Part shown: piece after piece, positions 32,901 through 42,253 of the stretch
How positions within the stretch are numbered: the first letter of the stretch is position 1
Layout: each line of letters opens with the position of its first letter
NCBI GenBank assembly: GCA_022616725.1
Contig: JAKEEH010000288.1
Span: 1-51,889 of the forward strand
Origin: Limisphaerales bacterium
GTDB lineage: Bacteria; Verrucomicrobiota; Verrucomicrobiia; Limisphaerales; JAKEEH01
Length of the DNA: 51,889 nucleotides
Direction of reading: 5' to 3'
Position numbers and translations under genes: made by a program
Notes under the pieces: model-generated
The model's input: the letters and a program-made list of their open reading frames with translations, nothing else
Told to the model about the DNA's origin: nothing
Databases searched by the model: none

Positions 32901-35900
32901 ATGCAGCCAGCTTCGTCAACGTGCCCGCGATGTGGCGCAGCGTCGCCTGACTTTGCGGGGAGTTTCTGCACCCGTTGCGCCTTGAGACTGATGCTGGGCG
33001 AGGAGCCTCCTGGAGGCGAGGACGCTGAAGGATCTCGCCGTTTTGGGGATTATCAGTTGTTGGAGGAAATCGCCCATGGGGGGATGGGTGTGGTTTACAG
33101 GGCGCAACAACTGAAGCTGAATCGGCTGGTTGCGTTGAAGGTTATCAGCGTCGGTGCGCTGGCGTCGTCCGAGCAGGTCAAGCGCTTCAAAGCCGAAGCC
33201 GAAGCCGCCGCCAGCCTCGATCATCCTAACATTGTCCCCATTTTTGAAGTCGGTGAATGCGACTCCTACGGAGGGTCACCGCAGCACTATTTCAGCATGA
33301 AGCTCATCGAGGGTCCGACGCTGGCTGACAGGCTCTCTGGCCGGCCCATGCCGGCGCGTGAAGCAGCTAAACTCCTGAGCACTTTGGCCCGCGCGGTTCA
33401 TTATGCCCACGAACGCGGCATCCTTCATCGGGACATTAAGCCCAACAACATATTGCTCGATGCCCAGGGCGTGCCGCACCTGACCGATTTCGGACTGGCG
33501 AAGCTGATCGAAAAGGAGAGTCAACTCACGCGCACGCTGGCTCTACTGGGCACGCCCAGTTACATGTCGCCCGAACAAGCCTCCGGCCAGGCGCGGGATA
33601 TCACCACCGCTGCGGATATTTACGGTTTGGGTACGCTGCTGTATGAAATGACAACGGGTCAACCGCCATTTGCTGGAGGCACAACGATGGAAACCGTCCG
33701 GCAGGTGCTGGAAAGAGAACCGCGCCGGCCTTCGCTCATCAATCGCTCCGTCGATCGAGACCTGGAAACGATCACTTTGAAATGCCTGGAGAAGGAACCC
33801 CAACGACGTTACGCGTCCGCGCACGCTCTGGCAGATGATCTGGAACGATGGCTGCGGCATGAGACGATCGCTGCACGGCCGGTCGGGATCCTGGAAAGAA
33901 CGCGCAAATGGAGCCGACGCCGTCCGGCCACCGCGGCTTTGATAGTTACCGCATGCATGGCCTTGCTGATCATTGCGGTCAGTTCCACCGTTTTTAGCTT
34001 GCGTTTAGCCGCCAGAGCCGAAGAGAGCCGTCGGCAGTTAGTGCGTCTCAACATGGTTTCGGCCGGGCATCTGATCGATCAGGGAAATATGTTCGAGGCG
34101 TTGGTGCGCCTTGCCGAAGCGTTGCGCCTTGAGCGTAACCATTCTGAGCGCGAGGCAATGCTGCGTTTCCGATTTGATGCGATTCTTCAGCAGGTTCCGC
34201 GCCTCGGCCAGTTATGGGTTCACGGCGGCCCGGTCAGCTCGGCTCAGTTCAGCGCTGATGGCCGGCTGGTGGTGACCGCCAGTTACGACCACACCGCTCG
34301 AGTCTGGGACGCCGTCACGGGCAATGCCCTGACCCCACCATTGGTCCACGATGACGTGGTCGTGTTTGCCGCCTTCAGTCCCGATGGCCGTCGTGTGGTG
34401 ACAACCGGCCTGGACGGCACCGCGCGAGTTTGGGACGTGCCGGCCGGCAAACTCCTTTTCCCGCCACTTGCCCACGAGGATGATCTGATTAAGCGTTTGC
34501 CCAGAGTAGGTGTCACGTTCAGTCCGGATGGAAGGTGGATCGCAACTATCGGCAAGAACTGCGCCCAGGTTTGGGACGCATCCACCGGCGAGAAGATCGG
34601 CGAGACTCTGGCTCACCGCGGTCAGGTGCGACATGCGGCCTTTAGTCCGGATGGTCGATTTTTGCTTACGACCAGCGCGGACGGCACCGCCCGACTCTGG
34701 TTCCCCGCCACCGGAAAACCCGCCCTGTCCCCATTGGTTCATCCGGATACCGTCCCTCGAGGATGGTTCAGCCCCGATGGCAAACGTGTCGCTACCATCT
34801 GCTCAGACAACAAAGCCAGAATCTGGGATGTGGCAACCGGAAAAATGCTGCAAGCCCTGCAACAAGAAGATCTCTTCCCTTTGGTGCAGTGCGTCTTCAG
34901 CCCCGACGGGCAGCGTGTGCTCACCGCAGGTTGGGATTACAGTGCGCAAGTTTGGCACGCCAGTACGGGCGAGCCCTCTTCTCCGCGCATTCGCAATCCC
35001 CGCGGCATCACCAGTGCCATATTCAGCCCAGACGGCAAAACGGTCGCTACGACCGGCCTGGATAAGACGGCGCGTATTTGGGATGCCGCCACGAGACAGC
35101 CGGTCTCACCTCCGCTGTATCACGGCGGAGTTGTTTTGTTCGTGGCTTTCAGTCCGGACGGGCGCAACCTCCTGACCGCAGGACACGACGGCGTCGCACG
35201 CTTGTGGCACTTGCCTCCACTGAACCTCGCCCACCTGACATTGCCGCACGGCGGGACTGTCTATTGCGCCCGATTCAGTCCCGATGGTCGAAAGATCGTC
35301 ACTTCAGGAAAAGACGCCACCGCCAGAATTTGGGATGCGGAAACCGGACGAGCAGACAAGATTATCCTGCAGCATTCCAACATCGTGGATTTTGTCGCTT
35401 TCAGTCCGGATGGAACGCGGATAGCCACCGCTTCGCACGACAACACGGCGCGGCTTTGGGATGCGCGCGATGGGCGTGCTCTGACACCACCGCTAGAGCA
35501 CCAGGGATGGGTGGTGGATGTGGAGTTCAGTCCGGACGGCACCCGTTTTGTCACCGCAAGTTTGGACAAAACGGCGCGCGTATGGGACGCGCGTACCGGT
35601 GGGCTGGCTTTGCCTCCACTCGAACACCCCGACCAACTCAGTCGTGCACATTTCAGCGCGGATGGCCGCTACTTGCTCAGCACCATGCACGCTGAACGAT
35701 CGGTGTGGATTTGGGATCTGGTCACCGCCCGCCCGCACCGCCCCCCCCTCCCCATCGATGGCGTGGCTCGAGAGGCCGTTTTCAGTCCGGATGGCCGACG
35801 CATTCTGGCCGGCTGCGACGATGCCACTATGCTCGCGAAAGCCGCCCAGGTGTGGGACATCGCCACGGGACGTTCGGTTGGCGCTCCCTTGGAGCACGGC

Positions 35901-36410
35901 GCTGGCGTGCCGCGAGTTGCGTTCAATCCAAATGGCCGCGCAGTGGCGACCGGCGGAAATGATAACAGCGCTCGCATTTGGAACGCCGAAACCGGAGAGC
36001 CGGTCACTCCCCCCCTAAAGCATGCGCAGCACCTGAATTATGTAACCTTCAGCCCGGATGCCCGCTTTCTCCTGACTCTCGCCGCGGACGGCGTAAGCCG
36101 CGTGTGGGATGCCGAAACCGGCGAGCCGATCACACTGCCTTTGAGACACGAGGCGAGTATGGTCTATGGTGAGTTCAGTCCCGACAGCCAGGCCGTGGTC
36201 ACGGCCAGTTTCGACGGCACCGCCCGGGTCTGGCGTCTCAAGCCGGCCCCGGGATCGGCTGAAGACCTCGAACAACTGGCCCAACTACTTGCCAGTCACC
36301 GCCTGGGGACCGGCTTTGAACTCACAGCCCTGGACTCGGTTACGCTCGGTAATCTGTGGCAGGCGCTCCGCGTGAAATACCCTGACTATTTCCAGCCATT
36401 CGGCAGGTAA
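32901..36410 (+). CDS. Ser/Thr protein kinase with zinc ribbon, membrane anchor and WD40 repeats
   Basis: A 1169-residue transmembrane kinase. Order: a zinc-ribbon-like CPRCG...CTRC (8-27); kinase domain (about 50-315) with [28 protein letters not shown] (catalytic Asp), DFGLAKL and [12 protein letters not shown]; one TM helix (about 347-367); then a long run of WD40-type units. I count 16 FSPDG-type repeats ending in ARxWD, enough for two seven- or eight-bladed propellers. The kinase is cytoplasmic; the propellers would lie in the periplasm if the TM helix passes once. It follows the ECF sigma gene and likely phosphorylates it. Activity appears intact. Confidence 0.93.
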   Translation: MQPASSTCPRCGAASPDFAGSFCTRCALRLMLGEEPPGGEDAEGSRRFGDYQLLEEIAHGGMGVVYRAQQLKLNRLVALKVISVGALASSEQVKRFKAEAEAAASLDHPNIVPIFEVGECDSYGGSPQHYFSMKLIEGPTLADRLSGRPMPAREAAKLLSTLARAVHYAHERGILHRDIKPNNILLDAQGVPHLTDFGLAKLIEKESQLTRTLALLGTPSYMSPEQASGQARDITTAADIYGLGTLLYEMTTGQPPFAGGTTMETVRQVLEREPRRPSLINRSVDRDLETITLKCLEKEPQRRYASAHALADDLERWLRHETIAARPVGILERTRKWSRRRPATAALIVTACMALLIIAVSSTVFSLRLAARAEESRRQLVRLNMVSAGHLIDQGNMFEALVRLAEALRLERNHSEREAMLRFRFDAILQQVPRLGQLWVHGGPVSSAQFSADGRLVVTASYDHTARVWDAVTGNALTPPLVHDDVVVFAAFSPDGRRVVTTGLDGTARVWDVPAGKLLFPPLAHEDDLIKRLPRVGVTFSPDGRWIATIGKNCAQVWDASTGEKIGETLAHRGQVRHAAFSPDGRFLLTTSADGTARLWFPATGKPALSPLVHPDTVPRGWFSPDGKRVATICSDNKARIWDVATGKMLQALQQEDLFPLVQCVFSPDGQRVLTAGWDYSAQVWHASTGEPSSPRIRNPRGITSAIFSPDGKTVATTGLDKTARIWDAATRQPVSPPLYHGGVVLFVAFSPDGRNLLTAGHDGVARLWHLPPLNLAHLTLPHGGTVYCARFSPDGRKIVTSGKDATARIWDAETGRADKIILQHSNIVDFVAFSPDGTRIATASHDNTARLWDARDGRALTPPLEHQGWVVDVEFSPDGTRFVTASLDKTARVWDARTGGLALPPLEHPDQLSRAHFSADGRYLLSTMHAERSVWIWDLVTARPHRPPLPIDGVAREAVFSPDGRRILAGCDDATMLAKAAQVWDIATGRSVGAPLEHGAGVPRVAFNPNGRAVATGGNDNSARIWNAETGEPVTPPLKHAQHLNYVTFSPDARFLLTLAADGVSRVWDAETGEPITLPLRHEASMVYGEFSPDSQAVVTASFDGTARVWRLKPAPGSAEDLEQLAQLLASHRLGTGFELTALDSVTLGNLWQALRVKYPDYFQPFGR

Positions 36411-36556
36411 TTGCTTGCCGTCCGCACGTCAAGAGGAAGGGAGCAAGGCCGAAGGAGGAACTCCGAAGTCAACGATTCAACGATTCAACTTACGCCGAAT
36501 CACCAGCCGCTTTTTCCAGTGACTTGCATATTGCGATTGCACCGTCGTTAGCTGTT

Positions 36557-36576
36557 CCCTCTCCTAGGGGAGAGGG
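36557..36576. repeat. Hairpin ccctctcc/ggagaggg
   Basis: An 8-bp perfect stem with a tagg loop. This sequence type is common between genes in many bacterial genomes and may end transcription of the kinase operon, though no T tract follows on the plus strand. Confidence 0.55.
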
Positions 36577-36686
36577 CGACTGTCTGATCTTATTCCGGCG
36601 TTGACCTCTTCTTCAACTAGTCACGTTCCAACGTCTCATTTAACTCCTTCACTTTTTTCACTTTTTTAACGTGCGCGCCTTCCCAA

Positions 36687-36749
36687 GCTCCATCGGAGCG
36701 ACATGTGTATAGAAACGCGCGCCGCCTTGGTCCAAGCTCCGTCTGGAGC
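36687..36749. repeat. Two tandem GCTCC...GGAGC hairpin units
   Basis: Two copies of a CCAAGCTCC(a/g)TC(t)GGAGCG(a/g)CAT unit, 49 bp apart (stems 36687-36691/36695-36699 and 36736-36740/36745-36749). Dispersed palindromes with this core are, from memory, frequent in verrucomicrobial genomes. Confidence 0.6.
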
Positions 36750-36812
36750 GGCATTGTCCGACTTGCCCATGCGCTTAATGGCGATCGGCTCTCGCTCGCC
36801 CGTTTCATTAAC

Positions 36813-36830
36813 ACCCAACTTCAGTTGGGT
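36813..36830. repeat. Palindrome ACCCAACT-tc-AGTTGGGT
   Basis: An 8-bp perfect stem with a 2-base centre, part of the hairpin cluster. Confidence 0.55.
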
Positions 36831-36858
36831 GGTCCGCACAGCGTCCAAACATAAACTC

Positions 36859-36896
36859 GCTCACGCGTTTCCTCCGCCAGGAGGAAACGCGTGAGC
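36859..36896. repeat. Perfect 17-bp hairpin with GCCA loop
   Basis: Positions 36859-36875 and 36880-36896 are exact reverse complements with only four bases between. No T tract on either side, so it is more likely a REP-type element than a simple terminator. Confidence 0.8.
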
Positions 36897-36999
36897 ACCA
36901 AACATCCTTCAATCTCGATTTCCCCATCGATTTGAGCCCTGAATATCCTGAATTTGAAATTCGCCTTGGCGGCAAAAACGCCGCGCCGCCGGCGTCACT

Positions 37000-37808
37000 T
37001 CAATCCAGCCCATCTCTCCGCTTAGCTCCATCGAAGCGGAACGTGTTGCTCGACAGCCGGATCCGAATCAGGAGATCGTTGAGGGCGGCTTTGCTTTCCG
37101 GATTTGCCGCCTCAGGTAAATGGCTGGCATCGTGAGCGGCCTGAAGTTCGGCACGCAGGCGCTGATACTCCCGCCCGTGAAACTCGACATCTGCATCTTC
37201 GAGTCTCGATTGCTCTGCCCCGGCGAGCTTGCCCGCAACCAAATCGGGAATGTACGAGAGGCGGAATTCGGCGTTTAGCTCGACCAGGTTCGCGTTCACC
37301 AAGCCGGTGCGCATCAGGTGAATGCCCGTGAGCAGCACGCGATAGACGTAGAGCAATGGCTTCACGCGCCGCGGACGTTCCTTGTCGAAGAGTTTCCACT
37401 GCGTCTCCGCAAAACCGAAGTAGTGATGCGAGTGATGCCTGGTGATGCAGCCTTTGGCGATCTCCTTCAACTCCGCGTGTTCCGGCGTGGTGTGAACGAC
37501 GAACGGCGAGTAAAGCTGCTCCAGCACGTAACCGTTCTTCTTGAGCACAGGCCGAAGAACTTCTTCACATCATGGCTCACGATGTCCATCTCCAGGCCTT
37601 CGATGACACGCGAGTCCTCGACCGTCTCATCCCGCACCTCCAAACCGACGACCGCATCGAGCGGCAACACATGCGCGCCGCGCAAGTCATAATCCGAGTC
37701 CGGCGACGGAAATCCGTAGAGATGCGCCCCGCTGATCGTGGCGAAAAACAGCGGATACGGCTGCGCGGCAACAATTTTGTGTAACCGTGGATCAATTTTC
37801 ATTGCCAT
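37000..37808 (-). pseudogene. RlaP-type pol-beta nucleotidyltransferase, frameshifted
   Basis: The 5' part (from ATG 37808, MAMKIDPRLHKIV) has the nucleotidyltransferase core ISGAHLYGFPSPDSDYDLRG with the metal Asp pair, and runs in frame to SHDVKKFFG. The expected continuation LKKNGYVLEQLYSPFVV lies one frame away, from about 37550 to the stop at 37000. Adding one base in GGCCTGTGCTC would restore the reading frame, so a 1-bp deletion or read error is likely. It belongs to the predicted nucleotidyltransferase family (PF10127, RlaP) linked to RNA repair. It lies 73 bp after the HD-Pnk gene as last member of the operon and is a paralogue of the gene at 39778-40704. Confidence 0.75.
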
Positions 37809-37881
37809 TCTCTCTCAACGCTCAACTCTCAACTCGGCTGGCTGCGCTGCAACAATTCGGTTAGGCGTGAGTCAATTGTCA

Positions 37882-39003
37882 TTAGATGAGTGGATCAACA
37901 AGCATCAGTCCGTGTGCCTCTGCAAGCGTCGGCGGCTCGAGTTTCTCAGCCAAACGCGCAATCACAGTTTCCGGCACAGGTCGTTGTCGCTGCGCGTTCT
38001 GTCCAAAGATTGTTTGCAGTGGCGGCTCCACATAGACGATTTCAATGCGGGCACTGTAATCGGCAAACAGATCAATCCAGCGCTTACGAGTCAGCGCGGT
38101 GGTGTTTGTCGCGTTGAAGGCAAAGTCCCGGCCTGCTCGCAGATATTCCCGGCATTGTTCGCGGGCGGTTTGGATCACTTCACCTTGATTGTCCGTTGCA
38201 TCGACGTCGAGTTCCTCGCGGACCACGTCTAGCGAGACGATTGGCATTTCCCGACGATAACGTGCCAGCCAGGTGTCCTTGCCAGCGCCCGGCAAACCAG
38301 ACATGAGAGTGACGTTGCAGCGGTATTTCTCGTGAGGTGTGTAGTGCAAGCTACTGAGTTGGTCCCGATAAAAGAGAAAACGCGCGTGATCGTTTGCGAA
38401 CGCGTAGGGCTGGTCGAAGCACCCATGTTCGTCCGCCACCAGTTTCCACAGGTGCAGGTTTTCCTCCGGACGACTCATCTCCGTCGCATGCCGTCCACGC
38501 GTGTCCGCGACGGCGAACAGGTAGAGCAAACGATTATTCACCAACCATGATAGCGAGATCACTTCGCGTTCCGGGTTTTCTTTCTCCAGCAGGTAAGGCG
38601 GACGCCCGTGATACCGCACAAGCGACGCGATCTCTTCTCGCGTCCGCAAATCACATCCAAACTCGCGGAGCACACGGCGGGCAATTTGCGCGCCCACCAG
38701 CGCGTGTTTGGGCGAACGGATGCGGCCGGTTTCTGGATCAAGCCCGGTGGTGGCTGGTTTGCCTGAATCATGGAACAGCGCCGTGAACAGCAGCTTCAAT
38801 TGCCCCGCGCGCTCGAGCGAGGGCCATTCCGCGAGCCGTTCCAATTCCGCGCAAACCATGCGCGTGTGCGTCCACACATCGCCTTCGGCGTGCCACTGCG
38901 CGTCCTGCTGGCAAACGGCCATCTCGCGCGCCCACGGCTGAGCTTCCGCCCAACTGAGGATTTGGGCGTTGGTAGCTCGGGTGATGCTGGGCCATTCGTT
39001 CAT
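37882..39003 (-). CDS. HD-domain/polynucleotide-kinase fusion (HD-Pnk type RNA end-healing enzyme)
   Basis: A 373-residue bifunctional protein. Residues 40-170 are an HD phosphohydrolase (H46, H78-D79 in LFHDSGK, H132, D167). Residues 228-373 are a P-loop kinase with GLPGAGKDT (236-243) and the downstream [13 protein letters not shown] and [13 protein letters not shown] segments typical of 5'-OH polynucleotide kinases. Known HD-Pnk enzymes (Runella slithyformis) remove 2',3'-phosphates with the HD domain and phosphorylate 5'-OH ends. So this protein should turn the ends left by ribotoxins or RNases into ligatable 3'-OH and 5'-phosphate. It lies 21 bp after an RNA ligase gene, the matching sealing enzyme. 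Confidence 0.88.
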   Translation of the reverse strand: MNEWPSITRATNAQILSWAEAQPWAREMAVCQQDAQWHAEGDVWTHTRMVCAELERLAEWPSLERAGQLKLLFTALFHDSGKPATTGLDPETGRIRSPKHALVGAQIARRVLREFGCDLRTREEIASLVRYHGRPPYLLEKENPEREVISLSWLVNNRLLYLFAVADTRGRHATEMSRPEENLHLWKLVADEHGCFDQPYAFANDHARFLFYRDQLSSLHYTPHEKYRCNVTLMSGLPGAGKDTWLARYRREMPIVSLDVVREELDVDATDNQGEVIQTAREQCREYLRAGRDFAFNATNTTALTRKRWIDLFADYSARIEIVYVEPPLQTIFGQNAQRQRPVPETVIARLAEKLEPPTLAEAHGLMLVDPLI

Positions 39004-39024
39004 GTTGATGTTTGGACCATTCGT

Positions 39025-39765
39025 TTAAGCCCAAATGTCCGCCCCTTCCGCTAGCTCATTCGGCACCATCTTCTGATGTTGCCAGTGCTCGCTCTCTTTC
39101 ACCTTCTCAACGAATTCGACCCGGACCATCTTCGCGCGCCGGGTGACACGGCCATTGGCTTCGGTACGCAGGTAGAGGCCCTCCATCAAATGGTCCGTCT
39201 TTCCGGTCAGTGGATTATCGAAGGCGCTGCCGAAGGCGGACGGCCTGATAAGCGAACGCAGTTCATCTGCAGTGACCGCGCCGCGATGAATCACCGGGAC
39301 GGTTTGGATACCGGTGCCTTCGAGCAATTCCAATCGCGATTTGAGATCCAAGAACTGCCCCGTGTCCTTGTCGTAGATGTCAAACTCGAAAAAGTAATGC
39401 GGCAGTTTGCGGTAATGGACAGAGTGCTTCGCGTAGAGCCATTCGCCGTAAAGGATGAACCGATCGCCGAGCATCGCTTCGAACACCGGTCGCTTTACGG
39501 AGGTCCACTGTTTGAAAAGATCGTACTGCGGATGCATGCCTTCGGTGATTTCGTGACCGCGGCACTGAAGGACCATTCGCCCGCGTGAGTTGAAGTGAAT
39601 GCCCACGTTCGTGCCGTCAAGTTTCTCTTCCACAATGAGCCACGAATCAGCAATGAAAGCCTCGGATTCCTCGCGCCCAAGGTGCTTGTCATCGTCCGTA
39701 CCTTTTGAGCCAAAGAGATGCGGCGTGCGCGGGTATTTGATGAAGTCGTCGCGAGTGGCGCCCAT
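39025..39765 (-). CDS. ATP-dependent RNA ligase (Rnl2-like)
   Basis: A 246-residue single-domain nucleotidyltransferase ligase. Motif I is [10 protein letters not shown] with adenylated lysine K48; motif III region [14 protein letters not shown]; motif IIIa YFFEFDIYD; motif [11 protein letters not shown]; motif V AKMVRVEF. There is no OB domain, and the length fits compact RNA ligases rather than DNA ligases. It joins 3'-OH and 5'-PO4 RNA ends. The gene starts 12 bp after the upstream RlaP-type gene and precedes HD-Pnk by 21 bp, so the three are co-transcribed. Confidence 0.88.
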   Translation of the reverse strand: MGATRDDFIKYPRTPHLFGSKGTDDDKHLGREESEAFIADSWLIVEEKLDGTNVGIHFNSRGRMVLQCRGHEITEGMHPQYDLFKQWTSVKRPVFEAMLGDRFILYGEWLYAKHSVHYRKLPHYFFEFDIYDKDTGQFLDLKSRLELLEGTGIQTVPVIHRGAVTADELRSLIRPSAFGSAFDNPLTGKTDHLMEGLYLRTEANGRVTRRAKMVRVEFVEKVKESEHWQHQKMVPNELAEGADIWA

Positions 39766-39777
39766 AATTGGTTTAGT

Positions 39778-40704
39778 TTACTGATTCGCCATCGAACGCC
39801 GAGCCTTTACCAAAAACTCATTGGCCCAGGCGTAATCCGGGCGTTCGGGCAATTGGGTCGCGGCGAATGCATCATCGAATTCTTTGTGCAAACGCAGGCG
39901 CCAGGCATTGATTTCGGCCCAGGGTTGTCGGCCCGATTTGATCTGGAGGAGGGCGGCACGGTGTTCGTCGAGGCGGACACGAAGCTGTCCTTCGCGCAGA
40001 GCGCTGATGCCCGAGAGCAAGAGGCGAATGAGGTGCATGGCGTGTTTCCACTTGATCTCGCCGCGGGCGCGGACGTCCTGTTCCAGCTTCTTGAACTGAC
40101 TCATGACGTAGCCGTTGTAGGTCTGGTAAATGAGTTTCGACAGGAAGCGCTGGCGTGCGGCCAGGAGTTCCTGAGCCAGCGGCGTGGCGTGCTCGACGAG
40201 CGGCGTGTGGAGGCATTCGAGGATGTTCGGATTAGCCTTGAGCGCCATGACCAGGAATTTCTGGAGTTCCCAGTAGGCTTCCTGCGTGTCGTTCTTCTCA
40301 ATCTGCTCGGGCACGCCGTAGAGCGACCAGTGGAGTTCGGCCGGTGGCAGGTAAATGCCACGGCGATCCACGTCGGAATCGTCGCTGCTCAAGCCAAATG
40401 CCTGTGAACCAACGACGCAGCGGTAGATTACGAATTGTTTCCAGTCATCAAATTCCAAGTGGTGAGCGCTGGCGTCGATGCCTTCGCCTTTGAATTCCTT
40501 GAGGATGGAGAATTCGGTGCGGCGGAGCATCGCTTCACGGCCATCGTTAAGGCGAACCTTATAGGCATGGTGTGCGTCCGACGGTGAATCGATGATGGCT
40601 CCGACTGCGCCACCAGGAATGAGCGCGCCGCCGCCAATCGGATTGGTTTCGTTCCGAGTGACGATGCGCGTGCCGGGCGACAGAATAAGATGCGTCGGAT
40701 GCAT
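39778..40704 (-). CDS. RlaP-type pol-beta nucleotidyltransferase with N-terminal beta-domain
   Basis: A 308-residue protein. An N-terminal 75-residue beta-rich segment (TRIVTRNETNPIGGGALIPGG ... in parts, YKVRLNDGREAMLRR) looks like a small SH3/KOW-type barrel. The nucleotidyltransferase core then has VVGSQAFGLSSDDSDVDRRG with the G-S loop and D-x-D metal site, followed by the helical C-terminal region of PF10127. RlaP proteins were predicted from gene neighbourhoods with RNA ligases to act in RNA repair, perhaps adding nucleotides to damaged 3' ends; this is not proven here. First gene of the cassette. Confidence 0.8.
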   Translation of the reverse strand: MHPTHLILSPGTRIVTRNETNPIGGGALIPGGAVGAIIDSPSDAHHAYKVRLNDGREAMLRRTEFSILKEFKGEGIDASAHHLEFDDWKQFVIYRCVVGSQAFGLSSDDSDVDRRGIYLPPAELHWSLYGVPEQIEKNDTQEAYWELQKFLVMALKANPNILECLHTPLVEHATPLAQELLAARQRFLSKLIYQTYNGYVMSQFKKLEQDVRARGEIKWKHAMHLIRLLLSGISALREGQLRVRLDEHRAALLQIKSGRQPWAEINAWRLRLHKEFDDAFAATQLPERPDYAWANEFLVKARRSMANQ

Positions 40705-41176
40705 CGCTCAATTGTGCCGCGGCCGCTTCGTTAAATTGGCTCGGAAACAGCCTTTGGCGACGGTGGAATATCTCAGCGCGTCAGAGACAGATCAAGATGA
40801 AGATTAGATTCGCTTGACGTCCAAGTTTAGCATTGGCAAACCGCCTCACGGACGCGCGCGACAGGCACCCTCCCGAGCCCCGGCCCCGACAGCACCTCCC
40901 ACACCAACCTTACTGGCAAGATTTGTTGACAAATCTTGCCAGTGAAATCCCTCCTCAAATACCGCAAAATGTTTGTATGACAACGAATTGTCAGAAAGAC
41001 CGCTCCGAACGCCGCCGACAAACCACCCCCGGCAGCGCGGGAGACCGTCGCGCCCTCAAATCGCGACTTCCTGTATTTCCTGCATTCCTTATGTTCCGGT
41101 GGGAACGAAACTTAAAAAAACTTCAGAACCTCCGGCAGCGTTTTCCTTCTGGAAACAATGAACGCCTTTTTCGCGC
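40705..41176. other. Intergenic region upstream of the RNA-repair operon
   Basis: No gene found in 472 bp between two divergent operons. Its main feature is the 32-bp palindrome at 40912-40943. A C-rich stretch (about 40860-40905) flanks it. Both the RNA-repair operon (leftward) and the surface-protein operon (rightward) must take their promoters from here. Confidence 0.6.
40912..40943. promoter_or_regulatory. Perfect palindrome, 15-bp arms, 2-bp centre
   Basis: Arms 40912-40926 and 40929-40943 are exact reverse complements (actggcaagatttgt ... ). The centre contains TTGACA (40926-40931), identical to a sigma-70 -35 hexamer, though no good -10 lies at the right distance. It could be an operator for either divergent operon or a hairpin element. 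It is AT-richer than its surroundings. Confidence 0.6.
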
Positions 41177-42235
41177 ATGAACTCGTTCACTAAATTCTTG
41201 CTTGTTCTCAATGTCGCGCTGGCGGTGGTCTCTGTCGGCGCTCAGGAGGCATTGCGCTTCACTCGCATCGAATTGGCCCCGGCGCAATCGCTGAAGTTCA
41301 CCGTGACCGGCGGCGGCGCCAGCGTGAACACTTACGCTCTGGAATATTCGCCCATCCTTGGAACCAACATAACCTGGACCCACGACACAAATGCGGTCCT
41401 TACGCCCCTCGGCGGCGGGTTGTTCCAGTTGGCCAGTCCCGCGCCACCCTCCGCCACTGGTTTCTATCGTGTCGTGGGGTTCAACCGCCTCGCGCCGGTC
41501 ACCGCTCAATTCGCATCGACCGCGCTGCAGGTCGAGGAAGGCGCAGGCACGGTGAAGCTGACCATCCTCTTCAGCGCGCCTGTACACGGCGTGCTGAACT
41601 ACTCAGTGAGCGGCACGGCGGGCAGCGGCGATTTCCAGCCGCTGAGCGGTTCGGTAGTCGTGAACGGGACGAGTGCCATGATCTTGGTGACGCTGAACGA
41701 CAACTCGAACATCGACCGGTTGAAGTCCCTCACGCTTGTGCTCCAGCCGGGGCCAGGCTTCGGCATCGGTGCCGATGGCCAGGCCACGATTGCAATCCTG
41801 GAGAACGATGCCGAGTGGCAGGGCAGCTTCAGCGCCGAGGGCGCGACGCTCGGTTTCATCTTGAAGATTCAGGAATCGAACGGCGTGAAAGTGGCCAGCC
41901 TGAAGAGCGACCGCTTTGGTTTCTTCCCCACCAACGAAATCCCCGCCTCGCTCCTGTTCACCACCGGCCAATTCACCGCCACCGTCGCGAGCATCCCGTT
42001 GCCGGCGAGCGCGACGCTCTTGAACGAACCCCTGCGCCTGACCTTCTTTTTGAGCGCGATGAACGGCCAGACCAACCAAAACGTCAGCCCCACCCAGGTC
42101 CAGGGCATCGGCGCGCTTATCACCGAAGTGCCCGCCAAACCCTTTCTGAACATGACCAACTTCGGCGACTTTCAGTTGCTCAAACCGCCCGTTCAGCCCT
42201 CCACCAATCAAGTCCAGCTCGCCGACCTGCCCTGA
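41177..42235 (+). CDS. Secreted Calx-beta domain protein
   Basis: A 352-residue exported protein. Signal peptide 1-23 (ending VGAQ). A short module with TYALEYSPILGTNITW ... ATGFYRVVGFN is the verrucomicrobial 'YxxExSxxLxxW...FYRV' unit, here near the N-terminus. Residues about 114-215 are a Calx-beta fold (LQVEEGAGTVKLTILFSAP, LNYSVSGTAGSGDF, TLNDNSNIDRLKSLTLVL, ATIAILENDAEW) that usually binds calcium. The remaining part is beta-rich with no known family. Lies 18 bp upstream of the 1689-residue surface protein, and the two are probably translated together and may interact. Confidence 0.78.
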   Translation: MNSFTKFLLVLNVALAVVSVGAQEALRFTRIELAPAQSLKFTVTGGGASVNTYALEYSPILGTNITWTHDTNAVLTPLGGGLFQLASPAPPSATGFYRVVGFNRLAPVTAQFASTALQVEEGAGTVKLTILFSAPVHGVLNYSVSGTAGSGDFQPLSGSVVVNGTSAMILVTLNDNSNIDRLKSLTLVLQPGPGFGIGADGQATIAILENDAEWQGSFSAEGATLGFILKIQESNGVKVASLKSDRFGFFPTNEIPASLLFTTGQFTATVASIPLPASATLLNEPLRLTFFLSAMNGQTNQNVSPTQVQGIGALITEVPAKPFLNMTNFGDFQLLKPPVQPSTNQVQLADLP

Positions 42236-42253
42236 CAGAGAGGAGGGAAGCAT

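Larger units (their letters stand above)
36411..36999. other. 589-bp intergenic gap rich in hairpins and short repeats
   Basis: No gene is supported; open frames here are short and follow the repeats. It holds a direct repeat (acgattca twice near 36471), a ccctctcc-tagg-ggagaggg hairpin, a double cacttttttc/acttttttaa run near 36650-36670, two GCTCC/GGAGC hairpin units, an ACCCAACT/AGTTGGGT palindrome and a 17-bp perfect hairpin. The last four are listed separately. Confidence 0.7.
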
